From contig RFNG01000106.1 of the NCBI GenBank assembly GCA_009927275.1, positions 1 through 53,311 on the forward strand: a DNA stretch of 53,311 nucleotides. The letters run 5' to 3'. The DNA comes from Sphingobacteriia bacterium (GTDB lineage: Bacteria > Bacteroidota > Bacteroidia > B-17B0 > Aurantibacillaceae). A model generated the notes under the pieces. That model searched no databases. It saw nothing but the letters and a program-made list of their open reading frames with translations, and was not told the origin of the DNA. This document shows, in pieces, positions 36,541-44,781 of the stretch. Positions within the stretch are counted from its first letter, which is position 1; the number at the start of each line of letters is the position of its first letter. Position numbers and translations under genes: made by a program.

Positions 36541-36885
36541 GTGAAAACAACATTAAAAAATGGCATTTCAGCATTAACCTGCATGTGCTTTTTATTACAA
36601 GTTGTATATCTTATTTTCACTTCAACGATTTCAACACCTCAAGCCACTTATAAATACCAGTGGAACCCACTGCAAACCCAATACAACGTTCCTTTATTGA
36701 TAACTGAAGAAGCCGAAGATGAATTTGAAATTGATATTAAAGCCTCCACTTTTGCATTTCAAACCTTTTTAATAATTGCTATTACTTTTACAACATTTTT
36801 AGGCTTATCGTATTGTTTTAGTTTTTACAGAACGTCTTCCTATAAATTAATAAATCTATTTGAATTACGCATGTTTAGAATTTGA
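36541..36885 (+). CDS. Small membrane protein with acidic linker, first gene of the DabAB cluster
   Basis: Unrecognised protein of 114 residues starting at GTG. It has two hydrophobic segments (about 10-30 and 76-96) separated by an exported or cytoplasmic stretch with the strongly acidic run EEAEDEFEID (about residues 57-66), and a basic C-terminal tail. It precedes dabA by 41 bases with no terminator between. A second small protein before the next transporter pair (42923) has a similar DESEFEI element and a comparable position. An accessory or assembly role for the bicarbonate system is inference from position and shared motif. Confidence 0.65.
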   Translation: MKTTLKNGISALTCMCFLLQVVYLIFTSTISTPQATYKYQWNPLQTQYNVPLLITEEAEDEFEIDIKASTFAFQTFLIIAITFTTFLGLSYCFSFYRTSSYKLINLFELRMFRI

Positions 36886-36926
36886 TTGGCACAGTACCTG
36901 TTTGCTAATTTTTAATTCTAAACCAT

Positions 36927-39416
36927 ATGTCATTTGATTTAAACAACACTATCGATTGTATCCGTAAATTCCTGCCACATCAGGCCAGTTTAAAGGATTT
37001 TATTCATCACAACACACTTGAGGCCTTTCAACATGAAGATTTTTTTTCAGCACTACAAAAGTCAAAATATTTATTTGGACATCAAACGCATTTAAACCTT
37101 CAAAGCTACCAAAACAAATTTTTAAATGGCGGTATTACCGTTGAGGCCTTAGAATATGCTATTAACACGTATGGTAATAATTGTATTAAACACTGTTTTG
37201 ATTCTGCACTGTGGGCACCCTTACAAAAACCTACCGAACCACTTATTGGAAAATTTCGTGAAAAGTGGCAAAGTGATTATAATTTTGATATTGAACATCA
37301 TGTGCAAATACCATTGTTTAAACTGCTTTCCTCGTATTTGGATCAGGGTGTTTCAATTACTACATTTCCAAAATCAGAACTTGGATTTTTAAATAGTGTA
37401 TTAAAACTTAATGCTTCTAGTAAAAGTAAACTTTTTAAATCGCCCCGCATCCAAACTTTAATTTCTAAACCTTTTAATGCTTCTACACTTTTATACATAC
37501 TGCTTGCAGATGAACAATACTATCAAACCTATATTTGGGATTTATTGTTTAGTCATCCAGGTTGGTCTGGATTTATAAATGTAGTTGATCATAACCCGCA
37601 AACACTTTTTAACACGGTTCCTATCAGTTTGCAGGATGTATGCTTAGTTGAATTATTACTTGAAATTGATGCATTGGATCAACATTTTGGCACACATTGG
37701 GCGCCCCTTGGGCATCAATCCGGCTGTTCCATTATACATGTTGAACAATTTAACACACATTTTACAGCGGATGTAGCGATAACCATATGGCAAAATGCAC
37801 TGGAATGGACATGGTATGATCAATTAATTTCTTGTTTAAACAAAACGGTACCGGTACACGAACCAACACAATCAACGTCGGCACAATTGATATTTTGTAT
37901 AGACGATCGTGAAAGTTCACTTCGCATGCATATAGAACAACTGGATTCTACATGTGAAACTTATGGTACACCAGGATTTTTTAATATCCCCATTTATTTT
38001 AAACCTTACGATAGTATACATTTAACAAAACTCTGTCCGGCCCCTGTTACACCAAAGCATTTAATTATTGAACATCAAAACCCTAAAATAAAATCCAAAT
38101 CTTTTAATTTTCATCAACGTCCATTTACGTTAACCTATGGCTGGTTATTTTCATTAAGCTATGGTTTTGTTTCATTACTGTACTTAATTTATGATTTATT
38201 TTTTCCTCACGAACACGTTTCGGGAAGTATCGCTCATAAGCATCTCAGTGAAACTTCGGAATTACAATACGAATTTAAAAATCAAACGTATGATGCTAAA
38301 CACAAAAGCCTGCAATTAGGATTTAAAACAGCTGAAATGTTCCATTTAGCATTTTCATTTTTAAATACCATGGGCTTAAAACACAATTTTGCACCATTAG
38401 TATATATTATTGCGCATGGCGCTTCCAGTCAAAATAATCCGCATTATGCTGCGTATGATTGTGGGGCATGCTCAGGACGGCCCGGCTCTGTAAATGCACG
38501 ATTAATGGCATTGTTTTTAAACCGTAAAGATATTCGAAACGCACTTTTAAATGCCGGACTTGTAATTTCAGATGACACTCAATTTATTGCTGGATTACAC
38601 GATACCACACGAGATGAAATAGTTTTTTACGATTTGGATCATTTAACTCCAGAAACTGTAAAAAAACATTTAAAAATTAAATTAACAATTAACCATGCGC
38701 TACAAAATAATGCTGCAGAACGTTCCCGTAAATTTGAAACCATTGCATTACAAGCTTCACTCACTAAAAAACATCAACACATAAAAAAACGATCGGTATC
38801 CTTGTTTGAACCTCGTCCTGAATTAAATCATGCATCAAACTGCTATTGTATAATTGGCCCTCGTAAATTCACTAAGAACATATTTTTAGATCGTCGTGCA
38901 TTTTTAAATTCATACGATCCCTATTCTGATACACGCGGTGATATCTTAACCCAAATATTAAAACCTATAGGCCCCGTGTGTGGAGGTATAAATCTGGAGT
39001 ATTATTTTTCGTGTGTTGACAACAATAAATTTGGCGCAGGTTCAAAGTTGCCACATAATGTGGTTGGATTATTTGGTGTTTCAAATGGTATTGATGGCGA
39101 TTTAAGAACCGGATTACCTTACCAAATGATTGATTTACATGATCCCCTGCGTTTATTGGTTGTGGTGTATCAAAAACCAGAAATTGTATCTGATATTTTA
39201 AATCAACAACCTGAAATACATTCATGGTATTTAAATCAGTGGATGCATTTGATATGTATTGACCCGTTTACTTATGCAACATATAAATACACTAAAAATG
39301 GCTTTGTACCCTATTTTACTTTTACAAGTTCACAGCATTTTATAAAATCAGATCATCTTGTAAAATACAATTCGCGCACGCCGCTTCCAATTTCAATTAT
39401 TACACATGCAAACTGA
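36927..39416 (+). CDS. dabA: DabA, inorganic carbon transporter subunit (DUF2309)
   Basis: Cytoplasmic zinc subunit of the DabAB (MpsAB) inorganic-carbon accumulation system. It is thought to turn CO2 into bicarbonate in one direction using energy from the membrane subunit. The 829-residue protein has the beta-carbonic-anhydrase-like zinc residues: Cys324 and Asp326 in FCIDDRES, His497 in AHGAS and Cys512 in DCGACSG. The spacing Cys-x-Asp and His to Cys of 15 residues equals that of the studied Halothiobacillus DabA (C351, D353, H524, C539). The C-terminal part is complete. It overlaps dabB by 11 bases. The dabA-first order is opposite to the staphylococcal mpsAB pair. Confidence 0.95.
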   Translation: MSFDLNNTIDCIRKFLPHQASLKDFIHHNTLEAFQHEDFFSALQKSKYLFGHQTHLNLQSYQNKFLNGGITVEALEYAINTYGNNCIKHCFDSALWAPLQKPTEPLIGKFREKWQSDYNFDIEHHVQIPLFKLLSSYLDQGVSITTFPKSELGFLNSVLKLNASSKSKLFKSPRIQTLISKPFNASTLLYILLADEQYYQTYIWDLLFSHPGWSGFINVVDHNPQTLFNTVPISLQDVCLVELLLEIDALDQHFGTHWAPLGHQSGCSIIHVEQFNTHFTADVAITIWQNALEWTWYDQLISCLNKTVPVHEPTQSTSAQLIFCIDDRESSLRMHIEQLDSTCETYGTPGFFNIPIYFKPYDSIHLTKLCPAPVTPKHLIIEHQNPKIKSKSFNFHQRPFTLTYGWLFSLSYGFVSLLYLIYDLFFPHEHVSGSIAHKHLSETSELQYEFKNQTYDAKHKSLQLGFKTAEMFHLAFSFLNTMGLKHNFAPLVYIIAHGASSQNNPHYAAYDCGACSGRPGSVNARLMALFLNRKDIRNALLNAGLVISDDTQFIAGLHDTTRDEIVFYDLDHLTPETVKKHLKIKLTINHALQNNAAERSRKFETIALQASLTKKHQHIKKRSVSLFEPRPELNHASNCYCIIGPRKFTKNIFLDRRAFLNSYDPYSDTRGDILTQILKPIGPVCGGINLEYYFSCVDNNKFGAGSKLPHNVVGLFGVSNGIDGDLRTGLPYQMIDLHDPLRLLVVVYQKPEIVSDILNQQPEIHSWYLNQWMHLICIDPFTYATYKYTKNGFVPYFTFTSSQHFIKSDHLVKYNSRTPLPISIITHAN

Positions 39417-41274
39417 AATTTTAAATTTATTGATATACAGTGTATTTGGGCTCCCATTAATTTTATTTTTAATACTAGCCATTTTTAAAAATGCATCTGA
39501 ATTAATTATTTATCGTATAAGTATTTGGGGTTATGGCATCCAAATTCTCTTAATTACTGCATTGTCTATTTATGAATTTGGATATTTTAATGCTAACCTG
39601 TTTTTTAAGAGCTTAACCTTATACAAATCTGAAGATTATGAATTTTATATTGCATTTTTTATAAATCCAAGCTGTATTTTGTTTTTAAGCACTGGAACCC
39701 TATTAAGTTTACTTATAACCGTGTTTAGTAAATACTATTTACATCGTGAGCAAGGATTTAATCGCTTTTTTACACATATACATTTATTTTATTTAGGGTT
39801 TGTAATTATTTGTATTTCTGGAAATTTAGAAACACTTTTTATAGGTTGGGAAATAATAGGAATTTGTTCGTTTTTACTAATTGCTTTTTACAGAAACCGG
39901 TTTTTACCTGTACATAATGCGTTAAAAGTGTTTACAATTTACCGTCTTGGTGATATAGGACTTCTCTTGAGTATGTGGGGCATTCATCATGCATGGCATT
40001 CCAATGTTAATTTTCAAAATATCGATGTTTTACCTCATAACATTTATACAAATAGCATATTAGTACAATTTATACTATTAATGCTACTTCTTGCCACCAT
40101 GGCAAAATCGGCTTTATATCCCTTTACCACATGGTTACCCAGAGCCATGGAGGGGCCAACGCCTTCAAGTGCCATTAGCTACGGCGCGTTATCCGTTCAT
40201 ATGGGCATATTTTTACTTATTAAAACCTATGCCATTTGGCAACACAGCGTGTTGTTTAAAATTATATTGTGTGCCATAGGTATTATTACGGCGGTTGTTT
40301 CAACTTTAATTTCAAATACACAATCTACAATAAAAGGTCGTATTGCATATGCCACTGCTGCACAAGTAGGTTTAATGTGTATTGAATTGAGCTTTGGATG
40401 GATAACATTAACCATCTGGCATATTTGTGGTCATGCGTTTTTAAGAACCTATCAATTGCTGCAATCGGCATCCATTGTTAGTTTAAAAAATCAACAGTTT
40501 AAATTCCAAAAGCAATCATTTCAAATTGCAAATTCAAAACTTTCCGCTTTTAAAGCTACAGTATATACCCTTTGCTTAAAGGAATTTAATATGGATTTGG
40601 TTCAGCATTTTTATTTTTGGAAACCACTAAAATCTATAGGCAGATATTTAAAAATTAATACCTGGACTATTTTTTTTATACGAATAACGCCCATTTTATG
40701 CATTGGATTTCTAAACCGGTATGCACCTGTATACATCTCTGATATGATAAAAGATTACATACCTATTGTATTAGGTGTATTTGGATTGGGCCTCATTCTA
40801 AAAGCTTTTTCTGCTACAACTAATTTAAAATTAATAATGACTTTAATATTTTCAAATCATGTATTTGCATCCTTAGCTATTTCAAATAATGAGAAGTTAC
40901 AAATGCATGAATTACTGTATTATTGGATTGGAATTGTATTAGGATTTGGCATTTGTATGTACGTTTTAAATTACATATTACAAACACACAAACAACTAAA
41001 TATTACGCGTTATAATGGCTTGGTGTATTTTTTTCCAACTTCATCATTGTTTTTTTTACTGGGATGCTTAATGCTGAGTGGATTTCCCATTTGCACAACC
41101 TTTATTGGTGAAGATTTAATTTTTAGTCATATAAAACCCAATCAGGTATTATTAGTTTTAATCTTATCATTAAGTTTTATACTTGATGGATTAGCGCTAA
41201 TTCGCATCTATGCACGAATATTTTTAGGACCAGTTGCAATTCATCAATACTTAAATGCATACAAACGATCGTAA
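39406..41274 (+). CDS. dabB: DabB, NuoL/MrpA-like membrane subunit
   Basis: Polytopic membrane protein of 622 residues in the proton-translocating NuoL/MrpA/DabB family. It has about 14-16 helices, the conserved Glu in LFIGWEIIGICSFLLI (about residue 148) and the Lys/Pro region MAKSALYPFTTWLPRAMEGPTPSSAISYGA (about 230-255). This region is shared with complex I antiporter subunits. With DabA it would couple cation flow to inorganic-carbon uptake. Nothing else of complex I is nearby, and the 11-base overlap with dabA supports the DabB reading over a respiratory subunit. Confidence 0.92.
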   Translation: MQTEILNLLIYSVFGLPLILFLILAIFKNASELIIYRISIWGYGIQILLITALSIYEFGYFNANLFFKSLTLYKSEDYEFYIAFFINPSCILFLSTGTLLSLLITVFSKYYLHREQGFNRFFTHIHLFYLGFVIICISGNLETLFIGWEIIGICSFLLIAFYRNRFLPVHNALKVFTIYRLGDIGLLLSMWGIHHAWHSNVNFQNIDVLPHNIYTNSILVQFILLMLLLATMAKSALYPFTTWLPRAMEGPTPSSAISYGALSVHMGIFLLIKTYAIWQHSVLFKIILCAIGIITAVVSTLISNTQSTIKGRIAYATAAQVGLMCIELSFGWITLTIWHICGHAFLRTYQLLQSASIVSLKNQQFKFQKQSFQIANSKLSAFKATVYTLCLKEFNMDLVQHFYFWKPLKSIGRYLKINTWTIFFIRITPILCIGFLNRYAPVYISDMIKDYIPIVLGVFGLGLILKAFSATTNLKLIMTLIFSNHVFASLAISNNEKLQMHELLYYWIGIVLGFGICMYVLNYILQTHKQLNITRYNGLVYFFPTSSLFFLLGCLMLSGFPICTTFIGEDLIFSHIKPNQVLLVLILSLSFILDGLALIRIYARIFLGPVAIHQYLNAYKRS

Positions 41275-41283
41275 TTAAATCTC

Positions 41284-42843
41284 ATGAAAACCAAACAAAA
41301 AAAATTAAAAATGAATTCAAACACACAACCACTCGACGGTATAAAAGGATTAATAAAACATTGGAAAAGCGAAAGCGTATCTGGCTTTTTAGTATTTTTA
41401 TTAGCAATGCCTTTAAGTTTAGGCATTGCAAAGGCATCTTTGTTTCCTCCCTTGTATGGCATCTTAACCGCCATAGTTGGCGGACTGGTTGTTAGTATTT
41501 TTATGGGTTCAAAATTATCTATAAAAGGACCTGCAGCCGGATTAATTGTAATTGTTTCATCTTGTGTTTCTGCAATTGGTGAAGGTGAAAGCGGATGGAA
41601 AATGACGTGTGGCATTATAGCTGTAGCGGCTTTGCTTCAAATTGTATTTGGTGCATTAAAATGGGGAAGCTTAGCTGATTATTTTCCAGGAACGGCCATA
41701 CATGGCATGCTTGCTGCCATTGGGATTATAATTATGAGTAAACAAATTAATTTATTATTTGGTGTAGATCCCATAAGCTTAAAAGGTCTAGAACCCATAG
41801 CGCTCTTAAAACACATTCCAAATAGTATACAGCATGAAAACACGCAACTTATGGAAATAGGATTAACCTGTTTAGGTTTAATGTTTATTTTAAATGGCTT
41901 GCCTTTTAAAATTTTAAAAACAGTTCCGGCACCATTAGTTGTATTAATTGTTTCTGTACCCTTGGGTATTTTATTACATATTAAAACGCAAGGCGCTATT
42001 CACAATTATGCACTTGTGCAAATTGGTTCTATAACCGATATATTTAATTCAGGATGGTTTCAGGCTGATTTTTCAGGAATTTATAAATTTCCAAGCATTG
42101 CGGTACAATATATTATTTTGTTTTCATTAATAGGAAGCATAGAATCGTTATTAACTGCAAAAGCCATGGATCGTCTTGATCCGTATAAACGTAAAACAAA
42201 TTTTAATTCTGATTTATGGGCCGTTGGTATTGGCAATTTTATTTGTGGGTGTATTGGAGCATTACCTATGATTAGCGAAGTGGCTCGAAGTTCAGCAAAT
42301 ATAGCTTATGGTGCAAAAACAAGATGGTCAAATGTGTTTCATGGGTTATTTTTACTTTTAGCCATTTGCTTTGCAAAACCCATTATCGAATGGATTCCAA
42401 ATGTTGCTCTTTCAGCCATGCTAATTTATGTTGGCTTTAAATTAGCCCATCCAAAATCATTTATTCATATTTGGAAAAATGGAAAACTTCAATTTCTTGT
42501 TTTTTGCATAACCATTATTGTTACCCTATTTACCGATTTATTAGTGGGTGTTTCCTCGGGTATTGCGTGTGAATTTTTAATTAATTGGAGCAAAGGTTTA
42601 TCCCTTTTAAACACATTTAAATGCAATATTGCCAAAATTACAGAATCGGATATTGTAAAAATAAAAATTCAATCACCGCTTACTTTTTCCAATGTACATG
42701 TGCTAAAAAATACATTAAACGCATGTTCAAATGTAACAACCATTGAGATGGTTTCTACTTCATGGATGGATGAAACAGCACAACATTATATTTCGGATTG
42801 GATACAGGAACAACCCGAATCACGTCAATTAATTCAGTATTGA
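41284..42843 (+). CDS. SulP-family anion transporter (first of two)
   Basis: SLC26/SulP transporter of 519 residues with about 12 membrane helices. The N-terminal hallmark is GFLVFLLAMPLSLGIAKAS, followed by KLSIKGPAAGLIVIV and SIESLLTAKAMDRLDPYKRKTNFNSDLWAVGIGN. The C-terminal part (about 440-519) is a shortened, STAS-like segment. SulP members include bicarbonate, sulfate and other anion carriers. Its place 9 bases after dabB and the nearby carbonic anhydrase favour bicarbonate, but specificity is not decidable from sequence. A long hairpin follows the stop. Confidence 0.92.
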   Translation: MKTKQKKLKMNSNTQPLDGIKGLIKHWKSESVSGFLVFLLAMPLSLGIAKASLFPPLYGILTAIVGGLVVSIFMGSKLSIKGPAAGLIVIVSSCVSAIGEGESGWKMTCGIIAVAALLQIVFGALKWGSLADYFPGTAIHGMLAAIGIIIMSKQINLLFGVDPISLKGLEPIALLKHIPNSIQHENTQLMEIGLTCLGLMFILNGLPFKILKTVPAPLVVLIVSVPLGILLHIKTQGAIHNYALVQIGSITDIFNSGWFQADFSGIYKFPSIAVQYIILFSLIGSIESLLTAKAMDRLDPYKRKTNFNSDLWAVGIGNFICGCIGALPMISEVARSSANIAYGAKTRWSNVFHGLFLLLAICFAKPIIEWIPNVALSAMLIYVGFKLAHPKSFIHIWKNGKLQFLVFCITIIVTLFTDLLVGVSSGIACEFLINWSKGLSLLNTFKCNIAKITESDIVKIKIQSPLTFSNVHVLKNTLNACSNVTTIEMVSTSWMDETAQHYISDWIQEQPESRQLIQY

Positions 42844-42855
42844 GCACTGCTCAAT

Positions 42856-42905
42856 AAAGAAACCAAAATCGAGCAAAACATGGGTAGCTTGGTTTTGGTT
42901 TCTTT
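42856..42905 (+). terminator. Long hairpin terminator after the first SulP gene
   Basis: A 13-base perfect stem AAAGAAACCAAAA / TTTTGGTTTCTTT, extended by the inner pairing CGAGC / GCTTG, with about 12 bases of loop and then TTTTATAT. It separates the dabAB-SulP unit from the second small protein-SulP-carbonic anhydrase unit. Confidence 0.75.
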
Positions 42906-42909
42906 TATA

Positions 42910-42917
42910 TATATTTA
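42910..42917 (+). promoter_or_regulatory. Possible -7 box for the second SulP unit
   Basis: TATATTTA, 5 bases before the TTG start at 42923 and directly after the terminator hairpin. This very AT-rich run makes a chance match likelier than at other sites. Confidence 0.35.
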
Positions 42918-42922
42918 TATGC

Positions 42923-43213
42923 TTGAAACAGTTAAAAAAAATTTACTTTGTGGGTCAGCTGTTTTGTATATGCATAATTCTTATGCAACCCCTTTACCTG
43001 TATTCTCATTCTCAATTATCCGGCCTTTACACTTTTGATGCTGCTCAACAAGATACCGACGGCTTTGATGTTGACGAATCTGAGTTTGAGATTCCTCCAA
43101 AACCAATTTTTTTCGCTTCTGCAAAGCTTTTAAATCTTCCTGTTTACAATAGCATCATTCACTTTACAAGTTTTAAAACCAGTCCTCCAACTCCCCCGCC
43201 CGATTCTAATTGA
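42923..43213 (+). CDS. Small exported protein with acidic motif and Pro-rich tail
   Basis: Unrecognised protein of 96 residues starting at TTG. A nearby ATG at 42919 is in another frame and gives only a short product. It has an N-terminal signal or membrane helix (about 8-28), the acidic stretch DTDGFDVDESEFEIPPKP (about 44-61) and a Pro-rich C-terminus (TSPPTPPPDSN). Its stop overlaps a possible TTG start of the following SulP gene, so translation may be coupled. The DESEFEI element resembles EDEFEID in the small protein at 36541. Function unknown; position suggests a partner of the transporter and carbonic anhydrase. Confidence 0.6.
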   Translation: MKQLKKIYFVGQLFCICIILMQPLYLYSHSQLSGLYTFDAAQQDTDGFDVDESEFEIPPKPIFFASAKLLNLPVYNSIIHFTSFKTSPPTPPPDSN

Positions 43214-43251
43214 GTATTAAACGTTTTACGCATCTCAATTATAATAATCTT

Positions 43252-44781
43252 ATGTTTAAATTTTTTTTAACGGATTTAAAATCCGGAATAGTCGTTTTTT
43301 TAGTGGCACTTCCACTTTGTTTAGGAATAGCATTAGCCCAAAATGCGCCCTTACTTTCAGGGCTTATTGGAGGTGTAATTGGTGGCATTGTAATTGGTGG
43401 CATTAGCGGTTCAAGACTTTCTGTAAGCGGTCCTGCAGCGGGATTAACCAGTATTGTATTAAACTCTGTAAGCGAGCTGGGTACATTTGAATTGTTTTTA
43501 ACGGCCATTGTAATTTCAGGACTTTTTCAAATTTTATTAGCCGCCATACGTGCCGGTAGTATCGCGCATTATTTTCCTTCAGCCGTTATAAAAGGAATGC
43601 TCTGTGCTATTGGCATAATTTTAATAATTAAACAAATACCGCATTTAAGCGGATATGATGCGGATACCGAAGGTGATGAAGCCTTTTTGCAATCTGATGG
43701 TGAAAACAGTTTTTCAGCTTTTACCTCTACCCTTTCACATATCATGCCGGGATCAATTACAATTGGCCTTATATCGTTATTATTACTCTATATATGGGAA
43801 TTAAAATGGTTTAAATCAAATGCCATAACCAACGCGATACCTCCGTCATTACTGGTCGTTTGTTTTGCAATTATAGCTGCTTTAGGATTTGAGCAGTTTA
43901 TACCACAAATGGCCATTCGTGCTGAACACTTTGTTAATTTACCCAAATTTCAAAATATCGGTTCATTGCAAAACATGCTGATTAGTCCAGATTTTAGTGG
44001 TTTTTTAAATCCAGCCGTTTATGAAATTGCTTTTGTAATTGCCTTAGTAGCCAGTTTAGAAACACTACTCTCTCTTGAAGCTATTGACAGGCTGGATCCT
44101 GAAGATTCACAATCACCTCCCAACCGTGAGTTATTAGCGCAGGGAACCGGAAATACCATTTCTGGACTTTTAGGCGGATTACCCTTAACGTCCGTAATAG
44201 TGCGCAGTTCGGTAAATGTTAATTCAGGAGCAAAAACAAAAGTTTCAGCTATTATTCACGGATTTTTAATTCTAATTTCTGTATTGGGATTTCCTTGGGT
44301 ACTTGAGCTCATTCCATTAAGTGCTTTAGCTGCAATTTTAATTTTTACGGGATTTAAACTGGCCCAGCCCAAACTCTTTGTAAGTGTTTATAAAAAGGGG
44401 TTTGACCAGTTTATACCCTTTATTATTACCTTAGGAATAATGCTTTTTACGGATTTGCTTAAGGGTGTTACTGCCGGACTAATTATATCGGTTGTATATA
44501 TTTTACGTCAAAACCACCGTTCTCCATTTAAATTAATACAAGAAGAAATTAATGGTACATTTCATGTTTTTATTAAACTATCCACACATATTACGTTTGT
44601 TAATAAAGGAAAATTTTACGAGGTGTTTCACTCCATACCTAATTCATCAATAGTATACATCGATGGCGGAAAAGCGCAATTTATTGATAAAGATATTTTA
44701 GAACTAATTGAGCAATTTCAACATCAAGCCAAACGCCGGAACATTATAGTTCATTTAGAAGCTATTCCTATTAACATATGA
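43252..44781 (+). CDS. SulP-family anion transporter (second of two)
   Basis: SLC26/SulP transporter of 509 residues with about 12 membrane helices and hallmarks GIVVFLVALPLCLGIALAQNAP, SRLSVSGPAAGL and SLETLLSLEAIDRLDPEDSQSPPN. A short STAS-like domain ends it. I favour the ATG at 43252 (MFKFFLTDLKSG), the usual N-terminus. A TTG at 43210 that overlaps the preceding stop would add 14 residues and is possible. It overlaps the carbonic anhydrase gene by 4 bases (ATGA). SulP next to a carbonic anhydrase is a known arrangement for bicarbonate carriers, so bicarbonate is the likely substrate. Confidence 0.92.
   Translation: MFKFFLTDLKSGIVVFLVALPLCLGIALAQNAPLLSGLIGGVIGGIVIGGISGSRLSVSGPAAGLTSIVLNSVSELGTFELFLTAIVISGLFQILLAAIRAGSIAHYFPSAVIKGMLCAIGIILIIKQIPHLSGYDADTEGDEAFLQSDGENSFSAFTSTLSHIMPGSITIGLISLLLLYIWELKWFKSNAITNAIPPSLLVVCFAIIAALGFEQFIPQMAIRAEHFVNLPKFQNIGSLQNMLISPDFSGFLNPAVYEIAFVIALVASLETLLSLEAIDRLDPEDSQSPPNRELLAQGTGNTISGLLGGLPLTSVIVRSSVNVNSGAKTKVSAIIHGFLILISVLGFPWVLELIPLSALAAILIFTGFKLAQPKLFVSVYKKGFDQFIPFIITLGIMLFTDLLKGVTAGLIISVVYILRQNHRSPFKLIQEEINGTFHVFIKLSTHITFVNKGKFYEVFHSIPNSSIVYIDGGKAQFIDKDILELIEQFQHQAKRRNIIVHLEAIPINI

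Noticed and set aside
39406-41274. Respiratory complex I subunit NuoL
   Set aside because: No other nuo genes are nearby, and the gene overlaps a complete DabA gene; the DabB subfamily fits better.
42842-42852. Short perfect palindrome GAGCACTGCTC as an operator
   Set aside because: It overlaps the end of the SulP gene and lies directly before the terminator hairpin; with a single copy there is no support for a binding site.
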